Assembly (NCBI GenBank): GCA_027021145.1 | Contig: JALUUX010000025.1 | Coordinates: 1 to 14,977, forward strand | Reading direction: 5' to 3' | Source of the DNA: Candidatus Shapirobacteria bacterium | GTDB taxonomy: Bacteria > Patescibacteriota > Microgenomatia > UBA12405 > JAHJSD01 | Length of the DNA: 14,977 nt | Part shown: positions 1-6,622 of the stretch, one piece after another | Layout: each line of letters starts with the position of its first letter | How positions within the stretch are numbered: the stretch's first letter is position 1 | Translations under genes and position numbers: made by a program | The notes under the pieces: model-generated | What the model was told of the DNA's origin: nothing | Database searches by the model: none | Seen by the model: the letters and a program-made list of their open reading frames with translations, nothing else

Positions 1-19
1 CTTCCAAAATCAATTAGGT

Positions 20-25
20 TAAACT
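20..25 (+). promoter_or_regulatory. Probable -10 element for the trigger factor gene
   Basis: TAAACT ends 6 nt before the ATG at 32, so a transcript starting 6-8 nt downstream would be leaderless. No Shine-Dalgarno sequence is visible. The matching -35 would lie just outside the window and cannot be checked. The same hexamer occurs in the stronger infC promoter. Confidence 0.4.
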
Positions 26-31
26 AGCAGA

Positions 32-868
32 ATGAAAAAGAGTCAAATAAAATTTGATCTTCAACGACAAAAAGACGGCTCCTTTGAAATTCAAGTAGTC
101 ATTCCAACCAAGCTGATCCAACAAACCTATCAAGAAATCCTTCAAAACGAAGCAAAAAGAGTTACTCTTAAGGGCTTTCGGCGAGGACAAGCACCCCTCA
201 ATCTAGTAGAAGAAAAATTAGGCAAGGACTATCTTTATCAACAGGTAATTCAGTTATTAATCAACCAAGCTTATCATCAGGCACTTAAAAATTATCAGCT
301 AAAACCCATCATCCCTCCCCAAATATCCCTTGTTTCCGCCGAAGAAGGAAAAGATTGGCAACTCCGCATCCAATCATGTGAGGCTCCTCCGATCAATTTG
401 GAGTCAATTATTGAGGAAGTCAGAAAGGTTAATGCTCAAAGCAAAATTTGGACCCCTGAAAAAGGGGAGCAGAAAAAGGATAAATCAAAAAACGATCGAG
501 ATGAAAGGATCCAAAAAATCATTGAAATAATTGCAAAAAACCAAGCAATCAAACTTCCTCAAGCAATGATTAACCATCAACTCAATCATAAGTTAAGTCG
601 ACTGATAGACCAATTAGAAAAAGTGGGACTATCAATCGAAGATTACCTTCGCTCCAAAAATATCAATTTAGAGCAATTAAAAGAGCATTACCGTCGGGAA
701 GCAGAAATCAACTGGAGGGTTGAGCTTGTCCTTGATCAAATCGCCCAACAACAAAAAATTAAGATCAAACCCCAAGACTTAAAATCTCTTCCCTCAAATA
801 TCGACCCCCAATTAGCTGCTAGCTTAATTAGACGCGAGCGAGCCCTTGAATATCTCCTCAACCTGTAG
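32..868 (+). CDS. tig: Minimal trigger factor lacking the PPIase domain
   Basis: Ribosome-associated chaperone that meets nascent chains at the exit tunnel. The N-terminal ribosome-binding domain (about residues 1-120) carries the signature GFRRGQAP at 48-55, matching the family GFRxGxxP loop. The C-terminal part (about 165-278) has the helical pattern of the trigger factor C-domain, including the SIEDYLRSKNINLEQLKEHY stretch and the following LDQIAQQQKIKI. A charged Lys/Glu/Asp-rich linker at about 135-160 joins them where the FKBP-type prolyl isomerase domain normally sits. At 278 aa it is far shorter than the usual ~430 aa. The domain is missing cleanly and the frame is open, so this looks like a reduced family form, not a broken gene. 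The ATG at 32 has no Shine-Dalgarno but lies 6 nt after a -10-like hexamer. Its 3' end contains the -35 of the next gene's promoter. Confidence 0.88.
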   Translation: MKKSQIKFDLQRQKDGSFEIQVVIPTKLIQQTYQEILQNEAKRVTLKGFRRGQAPLNLVEEKLGKDYLYQQVIQLLINQAYHQALKNYQLKPIIPPQISLVSAEEGKDWQLRIQSCEAPPINLESIIEEVRKVNAQSKIWTPEKGEQKKDKSKNDRDERIQKIIEIIAKNQAIKLPQAMINHQLNHKLSRLIDQLEKVGLSIEDYLRSKNINLEQLKEHYRREAEINWRVELVLDQIAQQQKIKIKPQDLKSLPSNIDPQLAASLIRRERALEYLLNL

Positions 869-874
869 TAAAAT
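846..874 (+). promoter_or_regulatory. Sigma70-type promoter for the coiled-coil protein gene
   Basis: TTGAAT (846-851), a 17-bp spacer and TAAAAT (869-874). The -35 lies inside the end of tig and the -10 starts right after the tig stop codon. The -10 ends 9 nt before the ATG at 884, predicting a leader of only a few nucleotides. The mraY promoter uses the same two hexamers with the same spacing. Confidence 0.62.
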
Positions 875-883
875 TAGTGGGCC

Positions 884-1432
884 ATGGCAGCCCAATGGTG
901 GGACCATTTCGCCACCAATCCCAAATCCAAAAAACCAAAAGCAACAAACAAACTAATCGAGGCACTAAGACAGCCTCAGCATTCTAGTGCTCAAGAAGCT
1001 CAAGAAATAGGAAAAAAACAAGAATCTTTCGAAAGAAAATATCAAAGACTAAACCTAATTAGAAGAACAGAAAAAGAAATCTACAACCGACATAAAAGAA
1101 AAGTCGAGGAAGAAATCCGCCTCCTCCAAGAGCAAATCCGTCAAGAACTAGACGCAATTAAACGGAGTGCTAAAAAAATAGATAAACAACTAGAAATTGC
1201 TGCTGAACAAAATATAGTTAACCCGGGCACCTACGATGTCAATTTTCTACAAAAATTAATCACTTGGATTAGATTGTTCCGAGCTAAAATTGAAGATGCC
1301 GCCATCTGGCTGACCGCCTGGAATCAGAAGAACAAAAAACGAGGTGCTTTCTGGAGTATGTTTGCTAGCAAAAAGGGCGGCGCTAAATTTCTCCTCTCCT
1401 CAGAACACTATATGGTTCGATCAGCAGGATGA
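884..1432 (+). CDS. Uncharacterised charged coiled-coil protein
   Basis: 182 aa, no recognised catalytic motif, signal peptide or membrane segment. Residues about 45-110 are very rich in Glu, Lys, Gln and Arg with heptad-like spacing and are probably a long coiled coil. A second helical segment (about 120-150) is Trp-rich and amphipathic. The C-terminus is distinctive: a Lys/Arg patch with FWSMF, then KKGGAKFLLSSEHYMVRSAG as the last 20 residues. Such a Gly-rich, hydrophobic, then polar end looks like a conserved docking segment. It resembles families of unknown function restricted to CPR genomes (possibly the DUF5660 type), but I cannot confirm membership. It lies between tig and infC with its own promoter, so a role near translation is a context-based guess only. 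The ATG at 884 begins 9 nt after the -10. The stop is TGA. Confidence 0.8.
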   Translation: MAAQWWDHFATNPKSKKPKATNKLIEALRQPQHSSAQEAQEIGKKQESFERKYQRLNLIRRTEKEIYNRHKRKVEEEIRLLQEQIRQELDAIKRSAKKIDKQLEIAAEQNIVNPGTYDVNFLQKLITWIRLFRAKIEDAAIWLTAWNQKNKKRGAFWSMFASKKGGAKFLLSSEHYMVRSAG

Positions 1433-1441
1433 ATCCCCATA

Positions 1442-1470
1442 TTGCCAAAAAATAACTCTTGTGCTAAACT
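1442..1470 (+). promoter_or_regulatory. Sigma70-type promoter of the infC-rpmI-rplT operon
   Basis: TTGCCA (1442-1447), a 17-bp spacer and TAAACT (1465-1470), with an extended -10 TG at 1462-1463. This is the best promoter in the window. It lies in the 58-bp gap after the coiled-coil protein gene. The start would fall near 1477, giving a leader of roughly 14 nt. Confidence 0.72.
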
Positions 1471-1472
1471 CT

Positions 1473-1478
1473 AGGAGA
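1473..1478 (+). promoter_or_regulatory. Ribosome binding site of infC
   Basis: AGGAGA, 12 nt before the GTG at 1491. It is a good Shine-Dalgarno match at a longer than ideal distance. The next in-frame codons upstream of the GTG reach a TAG at 1482-1484, so GTG is the first possible start. If the transcript starts at about 1477, as the -10 predicts, this site would be partly cut off, which leaves its role uncertain. Confidence 0.45.
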
Positions 1479-1490
1479 AATTAGGCAACA

Positions 1491-2090
1491 GTGAGAAAGA
1501 GAAAAAGAACCAGACAAGATTTTTACCGAATAAATTGGCAGATCAGAGCTCCCACCGTTAGACTGATTGACGATCAAGGTAAACAAATTGGCATCGTTTC
1601 TTTACAAGAAGCAAGGCGAGTTGCTCAAGAGAAGGGGCTTGACCTAGTAGAAATTGCTCCTCGGGCAAACCCGCCAGTGGTCAAAGTTATTGACTACGCC
1701 AAATTTAAGTACGAGCAAGATAAAAAGCGCCGGGAAGCAAGGAAGAAAACAAAGCAGGGGAGCAAGATCAAAGAAATTCAATTAAGCCCCTTTATTGGTG
1801 AAGCTGATTTTAAAACTAGAGTTGAACGAGCTAAAGATTTTGCTCAAGAGGGCGACCGCTTAAAAGTAGTGTTAAAATTTAAAGGTCGCCAGATTACCAA
1901 AAAAGAATTCGGCTATCAACTTTTAGAAAGAATAAAGCAAGAACTAGCCGAACTTTACCAACAAGATGGCGAAATCAAGCTAACTGGCAAAAGATTAGTT
2001 ATGTTTATGAAGTTGAGAAAGACGGCAACAAAACAAGATGGGCAAAAAGCAACGAAAGAGCAAATTCAAAATTCGAAAATCAGTAGCTAA
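1491..2090 (+). CDS. infC: Translation initiation factor IF-3
   Basis: Binds the 30S subunit, checks the start codon and prevents premature 50S joining. The N-domain (about residues 12-80) shows the family pattern, ending in IDYAKFKYEQ (68-77), the IF3 signature. A Lys/Arg-rich linker (78-93) leads to the C-domain (94-176) with KEIQLSP and the KFKGRQ strand. Length is 199 aa against the usual 170-180. The excess is a polar tail of about 20 residues (from about 178) that is encoded over the start of rpmI, overlapping it by 53 nt in another frame. The GTG start is the only in-frame candidate after an upstream stop. First gene of the conserved infC-rpmI-rplT operon, behind a strong promoter. No L20-type autoregulatory leader structure is apparent in the short leader. 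Confidence 0.95.
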   Translation: MRKRKRTRQDFYRINWQIRAPTVRLIDDQGKQIGIVSLQEARRVAQEKGLDLVEIAPRANPPVVKVIDYAKFKYEQDKKRREARKKTKQGSKIKEIQLSPFIGEADFKTRVERAKDFAQEGDRLKVVLKFKGRQITKKEFGYQLLERIKQELAELYQQDGEIKLTGKRLVMFMKLRKTATKQDGQKATKEQIQNSKISS

Positions 2091-2253
2091 TCGGTTTAAA
2101 GTTACCCGAACGGGCAAAGTATTACGACGAAGCTCATTTGCTCGACACCTGAGGCGCAAAAAGAGCAAGAAGCAGATTCGGCGCCTAAAGCGAGTTCGGG
2201 TAGTTCAGGGAGCCTTGGCTAAAAAAATTAAAAAGTTGCTTGGAAAAGCATGA
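2038..2253 (+). CDS. rpmI: Large ribosomal subunit protein bL35
   Basis: 71 aa and extremely basic. The core, from about residue 9, follows the family pattern: [15 protein letters not shown], then the Arg/Lys-rich [14 protein letters not shown] segment and a C-terminal [11 protein letters not shown]. Bacterial L35 usually begins near what is residue 8-10 here, so this copy has a short basic N-terminal extension. The ATG at 2038 lies inside the end of infC (53-nt overlap, different frame). No other ATG, GTG or TTG start fits before the conserved core. Its TGA stop overlaps the rplT ATG in an ATGA junction, indicating translational coupling. Confidence 0.93.
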   Translation: MGKKQRKSKFKIRKSVANRFKVTRTGKVLRRSSFARHLRRKKSKKQIRRLKRVRVVQGALAKKIKKLLGKA

Positions 2254-2594
2254 GAGTTAAAACAGGATTCACTAGAAGAAGACGACACAAAAAAATTCTT
2301 AAATTAGCTAAGGGCTACCGGATGACGCGGAGTCGACTTTATAAAGTTGCTCATGAGGCTGTTCTCCACGCCGGCCAGTATGCCTATATTGGCCGCAAGC
2401 TGCGCAAAAGAGACTTCCGCAAGCTCTGGATTCAACGAATTAACGCCGCCGCTCGCCAACATGGACTCAGTTACTCTAAATTCATCCGACAGCTTAAAAA
2501 AGCCAAAATTGGCCTCAACCGTAAAATTTTGGCTCACCTCGCCGCTACTGAACCAAAAACTTTTAAGGCTATTATAGAGAAAGTAAGCAGATAA
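2250..2594 (+). CDS. rplT: Large ribosomal subunit protein bL20
   Basis: 114 aa, the usual L20 length. The N-terminal RNA-binding extension starts [20 protein letters not shown] and the globular part includes [20 protein letters not shown] and the HGLSYSKFI motif, which are strongly conserved in L20. L20 binds 23S rRNA early in 50S assembly and in many bacteria represses its own operon. No such site is recognisable here. Start at the ATGA overlap with rpmI, with GGA about 9 nt upstream as a weak Shine-Dalgarno. Last gene of the operon; it converges on pheT 25 bp downstream. Confidence 0.96.
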   Translation: MRVKTGFTRRRRHKKILKLAKGYRMTRSRLYKVAHEAVLHAGQYAYIGRKLRKRDFRKLWIQRINAAARQHGLSYSKFIRQLKKAKIGLNRKILAHLAATEPKTFKAIIEKVSR

Positions 2595-2618
2595 AAGCCC
2601 AATCGATTTTTGCTTTTT
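2594..2618. terminator. Weak bidirectional terminator candidate between rplT and pheT
   Basis: AAAAGC (2594-2599) can pair with GCTTTT (2613-2618), leaving a 13-nt loop and T-rich flanks on both strands. The 6-bp stem is short and AU-rich. It is the only hairpin-like element between the two convergent operons, so it is listed with low confidence. Confidence 0.25.
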
Positions 2619-2619
2619 C

Positions 2620-4977
2620 TCAGGATTCCTCAATTACCTGATTAATTAATTTCTGTAAATTAGCGCCCGTGGTTCGTTTGGTGGCCAAAAGCCAGAGACG
2701 GACAGTATACTTCCCCTGATAAAAATCAATTAATTTTAGCTTAATCAACACTCTACCAAAGACTCGGCCGATTCTCTCCTCTACTTCTCGCCAGCTCTGA
2801 GCTTTAATTGCTAAGTCAATTTTAACCAGGCTTTCTTTAACCGGTGGTGAATAATCAATTTGCTTTTTGACCACAGTTTTCAGAACCTCAAAATCAAACT
2901 CAAAAATAGCTACTGCCGCTTTTTCTAGAGAAAGCTCGGTCGCCACTAAGGGATGGATCATGCCAAAAATGCCAATTTTTCTCTTATTAGAATAGACCTC
3001 AACCGATTTACCCGGATGAAGATAGGGGACAGAAGAAACAGGTTTAAAGGTTGCCCCCGGTACCAGAATCCGCCTTAACAACTCCTCCAAATAGCCTTTA
3101 GCGGTTAAAAACATCCTGTTTTCATCTCCATTAGCTTCGGCCACCGCTCCAGCCAACATTTTTGGTTGAAGAGGCAGTCGCTTTCTATCTTTCTGATAAA
3201 GAAAAACTCGTGCCAATTCGAAAAGAGAGAAGTGATCAAAATTGGGCAAATTAAGAGCTACTTTCTCGATTAATGTGGGCACTAATGAATCCTTTAAAAA
3301 TGTCAGCTCAGGCGAAATGGGGTTTTTTAGAGGAATCAGGTTTTCTGGATTAAGGCGACATTTTCGGTACAACTCAGCACCAACAAAAGCATAAGTGTAA
3401 ATTTCATCAAAACCAAGGGCAACTAGAATTTGTTTTATCTTCCTTGCCAGAAGAGCGTCTTCACTAACCGGAGCTGGAGTCAAATCTCTTTGGGGCAAAA
3501 CTAAGGGGAGTTTATCATAACCATAGATTCGACCCACTTCCTCAACTAAATCTTCAGGAATAGTTAAATCCTGACGAAAAGTGGGCACTTCAACAGTCAA
3601 TTTTCCCCGCTCTAATTCTGCCCTCAATCCAAGATAGCCAAGAATAGTTACCATCTGGCTTGGGTTAATCTTGCTCCCAAGAATCCGATTAATAAACTCA
3701 GGCTTAGTTTTAATTATTTTTGGTTCAATTGGTCGAGGGTAAATATCAACCAATCGAGAGGCAACTTCGGCTCCGGGACAACACTCTAAGATCAGGCTAG
3801 CGGCCCGACCAAGGGCAAGCAAGGTTAGGTTGGGATCCAAACCCTTCTCAAATCGAAGACTGGCTTCAGTTCTAATCCCCAATCTCATTGACGACCGCCG
3901 AATGCTGGCTTTATTAAAGTTAGCCGATTCTAAAATCACTGTTTTGGTTTGATAGTCGATCTCAGCATTGGTGCCACCAATAATACCGGCCACAGCAATT
4001 GGTCTTTGAGCGTCAGCAATAACCAAGTCTTCAGAAGAAAGTTTCCTCATCTCACCATCAAGAGATTCGATTGCCTCGCCCTCCTTGGCCTGCCGAACAA
4101 TAATCTGACTACCAACTAATTTTTGGGCATCAAACGCATGCATCGGTTGACCCAATTCCACCATCACATAGTTGGTAATATCAACAATATTATTTATTGG
4201 TCGCAAACCAACACTAACCAGTCGCTGCTGAAGCCATAGGGGAGAGGGACCAACTTTAATTCCCGTGAGGACAATAGCCGAGTAGCGAGGACAAAGCAAA
4301 GAATCTTCAACAACAACCTGGAAATCAACTTCTTGCTTTGATTGGTTTGGTTGCCAATTATTTTGATACCACTGGGGTATTTTAAACTCTAACTCAAAAG
4401 CCGCCGCTACTTCTCGAGCCACTCCTAACTGGCCAAAACAGTCGGGCCGATGAGTCAAAGCTTTATTCTCAATCTCCCAAACAACATCTTTAATCTCTGG
4501 TAAAATCTCAATCAAGGGTTTTCCCAAGTATTTTTCCCAGTCCTGAGGTAGAATCCAAATGCCGGTATGATCTTCACCAACACCTAACTCTAGCTGAGAA
4601 GACATCATTCCTTCTGATTCCACTCCCCGGATTTTCGTTTTCTTAACCACCATCAGTTTGCCATTGGGAATCTTTACCCGCCCGCCAGCTAAAACCAAAG
4701 GAACGATCTGACCGGACTTAATATTAGGAGCACCACAAACAATAGCAAAAGTTCCTTTGCCAGTAGTCACCTTGGCCAATTTCAATTTATCAGCATTGGG
4801 GTGAGGGACAAGATCGACAATCTTAGCCACCACCACCCTTTCATCAAGCCATTCTCCTCGCTGATCGATTGCCTCCACCTCAGCCAAAGTCGAGGACAGC
4901 CGCTCAGCCACCTCCTCCGGCCTAATCTTGTCGAGTCCTTCCAAAAAATCGCTAATCCAAATTCTCGATATCTTCAT
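2620..4977 (-). CDS. pheT: Phenylalanine--tRNA ligase beta subunit
   Basis: 785 aa, normal bacterial length. PheT pairs with PheS in an (alpha-beta)2 enzyme that charges tRNA-Phe. It carries the tRNA-binding and editing functions. Domains in order: N-terminal segment (1-40); EMAP/OB-type tRNA-binding domain (about 45-155, with PHPNADKLKLAKV at 58-70); B3/B4 editing domain (about 220-390, with INNIVDITNYVMVELGQPMHAFD); B5 domain (about 425-495, ending in VEEVGRIYGYDKLP); a catalytic-like core (about 500-680); and the C-terminal anticodon-binding FDX-ACB fold (about 695-785). The last domain reads slightly short but complete. ATG at 4977; no Shine-Dalgarno, and the 47-nt gap from pheS is an A/T-rich hexamer repeat. 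Probably co-transcribed with pheS. Confidence 0.96.
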   Translation of the reverse strand: MKISRIWISDFLEGLDKIRPEEVAERLSSTLAEVEAIDQRGEWLDERVVVAKIVDLVPHPNADKLKLAKVTTGKGTFAIVCGAPNIKSGQIVPLVLAGGRVKIPNGKLMVVKKTKIRGVESEGMMSSQLELGVGEDHTGIWILPQDWEKYLGKPLIEILPEIKDVVWEIENKALTHRPDCFGQLGVAREVAAAFELEFKIPQWYQNNWQPNQSKQEVDFQVVVEDSLLCPRYSAIVLTGIKVGPSPLWLQQRLVSVGLRPINNIVDITNYVMVELGQPMHAFDAQKLVGSQIIVRQAKEGEAIESLDGEMRKLSSEDLVIADAQRPIAVAGIIGGTNAEIDYQTKTVILESANFNKASIRRSSMRLGIRTEASLRFEKGLDPNLTLLALGRAASLILECCPGAEVASRLVDIYPRPIEPKIIKTKPEFINRILGSKINPSQMVTILGYLGLRAELERGKLTVEVPTFRQDLTIPEDLVEEVGRIYGYDKLPLVLPQRDLTPAPVSEDALLARKIKQILVALGFDEIYTYAFVGAELYRKCRLNPENLIPLKNPISPELTFLKDSLVPTLIEKVALNLPNFDHFSLFELARVFLYQKDRKRLPLQPKMLAGAVAEANGDENRMFLTAKGYLEELLRRILVPGATFKPVSSVPYLHPGKSVEVYSNKRKIGIFGMIHPLVATELSLEKAAVAIFEFDFEVLKTVVKKQIDYSPPVKESLVKIDLAIKAQSWREVEERIGRVFGRVLIKLKLIDFYQGKYTVRLWLLATKRTTGANLQKLINQVIEES

Positions 4978-4981
4978 CTAG

Positions 4982-5036
4982 CTTAAACTTTAACTTAAAT
5001 TTTAACTTCTTTTAATTTTAACTTTTACTTAAACTT
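4982..5036 (-). repeat. Degenerate hexanucleotide repeat at the pheS-pheT junction
   Basis: About nine degenerate 6-bp units of AAGTTA/GTTAAA type on the minus strand. They begin in the last codons of pheS (KFK-stop) and fill nearly all of the gap to pheT. C is nearly absent from that strand. It looks like slippage-driven expansion. No hairpin or ribosome binding site was seen in it. Confidence 0.7.
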
Positions 5037-6038
5037 CCTAATAAATCTTAAGTCTCCTGAATGAAAGTGACGGATATCTTCAATCCCATAACGCAACATA
5101 ATGATTCGCTCTAAACCAATACCCCAAGCAAAACCGGTGTGTTTTTTGGGATCAATTCCACCTTCTTTTAGCACAGAGGGGTGAATTTGACCACAACCAA
5201 GAATTTCTAACCAACCAGACTGCTTGCAAACAGAGCATCCCTTCCCTCGGCATAAAACACACTCAATCGCTAGTTCTAAACCAGGCTCAACGAAAGGGAA
5301 GTAACTTGGTCTCACCTTCGTTTTTAATTCCCGACCATAAAACTCAGAAAAGAAAACTCTCATCGTTTCAATTAAATGAGCCACGGTAATACCCCTATCA
5401 ACATAAACCCCTTCTATCTGATGAAAGGTATGCTCATGACCGGCGTCGGTAGCTTCGTTCCGAAAACAACGACCAATCACCACTGCCCGAATTGGGGGCT
5501 TTCTATTTCTATAAATCCAATTCTGCATTGAGGAGGTGTGAGTAATTGGAAGATGGCCTTCACGAGTCCAAAAAGTGTCCCACATGTCTCGAGCTGGATG
5601 ATCGGGAGGGATATTTAAGGCCTCAAAATTGGCATAATCGCTATTAACCTCCAGGGGCTCCAAGACTTCAAAACCCATTCGCTGGAAAATATCGGCAATT
5701 TCCCATTTCATTTGAGTAATTGGGTGAAGATGGCCCAAGTTAGGCTCTTGGCCCGGAAGAGTAACATCGAGCTTTTCTTTACTTAGATTATTTTCAAGAT
5801 CAGTTCTCAGCTCTTGTTTTTTCCTCTCAATTGCCGCCTCGATCCTCCTCTTTAGCTGATTAACCTCTTGGCCAAACTCCCTTCGTTTCTCTGGGGACAA
5901 TTGGGTAATTTTCTGAAGCAACTGATTAACCTTTCCCTTCCGCCCCAAAAACTCAATCCTCAATACCTCTAAATCTTTCAACTCCTTTTGCCCAGAAAGC
6001 TTTTTTTCGAATTGTTGCCAAACTTCCGCTACTTTCAT
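5025..6038 (-). CDS. pheS: Phenylalanine--tRNA ligase alpha subunit
   Basis: 337 aa, catalytic subunit of PheRS (class II synthetase). Residues 1-90 form the N-terminal coiled coil that contacts tRNA. The catalytic core follows: motif 1 region near HPITQMKWEIADIFQRMGF (105-123), motif 2 with GRCFRNEATDAGHEHTFHQ (189-207), and motif 3 with GFAWGIGLERIIMLRYGIED (302-321). A CxxCx4CxxC knuckle (Cys260, 263, 268, 271) precedes GWLEILGCGQIHP, as in many but not all bacterial PheS, and probably binds zinc. ATG at 6038 follows the -10 by 8 nt and has no Shine-Dalgarno. First gene of a pheS-pheT pair. The leader is far too short for a T-box or an attenuator. Confidence 0.96.
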   Translation of the reverse strand: MKVAEVWQQFEKKLSGQKELKDLEVLRIEFLGRKGKVNQLLQKITQLSPEKRREFGQEVNQLKRRIEAAIERKKQELRTDLENNLSKEKLDVTLPGQEPNLGHLHPITQMKWEIADIFQRMGFEVLEPLEVNSDYANFEALNIPPDHPARDMWDTFWTREGHLPITHTSSMQNWIYRNRKPPIRAVVIGRCFRNEATDAGHEHTFHQIEGVYVDRGITVAHLIETMRVFFSEFYGRELKTKVRPSYFPFVEPGLELAIECVLCRGKGCSVCKQSGWLEILGCGQIHPSVLKEGGIDPKKHTGFAWGIGLERIIMLRYGIEDIRHFHSGDLRFIRKFK

Positions 6039-6046
6039 CAGTTTTT

Positions 6047-6075
6047 ATTGTAACCGAGAGTCAATTCTTTATCAA
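6047..6075 (-). promoter_or_regulatory. Sigma70-type promoter of pheS-pheT
   Basis: On the minus strand: TTGATA (6075-6070), a 17-bp spacer and TACAAT (6052-6047). The -10 ends 8 nt before the pheS ATG, predicting a leaderless or nearly leaderless mRNA. The -35 touches the end of the upstream pseudogene. Confidence 0.65.
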
Positions 6076-6622
6076 CAAGTTAGAACAACTAATCTCCGCA
6101 GGCCCCGCTCTTTCTGTGGCGCATTAAGGTAGTCTCTTTTTGTCCAGTTGCAACCCTCAGAGTCATCCTCCTGCCAAAACTGTCTCTCAAGAGGGAAAGA
6201 GGGATCTTTAACAATAATTAGCCCCCTTTTTACTCCGTGCTGATCACCATAATCAGAGGTGCTATGGATATATTCTATTTTCTTAACCTCATTATTTTTC
6301 TGCCGAACCGAGCTAATTAGGGCCACATGACTGCTAAAACATTAACCACAAGTCCGGAACAATCAACTCCCAGATCGGCTTCAACCAAATAAAACTTGAG
6401 GGTTCCAAGCGGAACTCGATTTAGACTTGGTTTCAAGGCTAACAACTTCTTTGCTTGGACTTCAACTTCTTCTGGGCGACCTTTACCAGCAAAAACAGCC
6501 GGTCTCCGCTTTTTCCAAACATTTTGATAATAAGGACAATTAATCACCCTTTTTCCTACTCGAAGATTAAGGTAATGATCAATTAGTGCTTGGGTTTTGG
6601 GTGGCAATGAATACTTTTTCAT
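6072..6622 (-). pseudogene. Broken NlpC/P60-like cysteine peptidase gene
   Basis: Two fragments in different frames make one damaged gene. The 5' part (6622-6317, 101 aa, ATG overlapping the murE stop as ATGA) has a basic N-terminus and ends with VDCSGLVVNVLA, the catalytic Cys motif (DCSG) of NlpC/P60-type enzymes. The 3' part (to 6072) reads HVALISS immediately after the junction. This looks like the catalytic His strand, followed by IEYIHSTSDYG and a C-terminal GLRRLVVL. In NlpC/P60 proteins several dozen residues separate Cys and His. Here about a dozen remain and the frame changes, so an internal deletion is the likely cause. An 84-residue GTG-initiated frame (6326-6072) is open but would lack the Cys. 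Intact homologues would be expected to cut peptidoglycan peptides, fitting its place behind murE. An assembly error cannot be excluded. Confidence 0.65.

Noticed and set aside
2304..2633. 109-codon open frame antisense to rplT
   Set aside because: It lies wholly over the well-supported bL20 gene and its protein resembles nothing; a shadow of biased codon use.
6039..6071. T-box or attenuator upstream of pheS-pheT
   Set aside because: The gap is only 33 bp and the -10 lies 8 nt before the ATG, leaving no room for a leader RNA.
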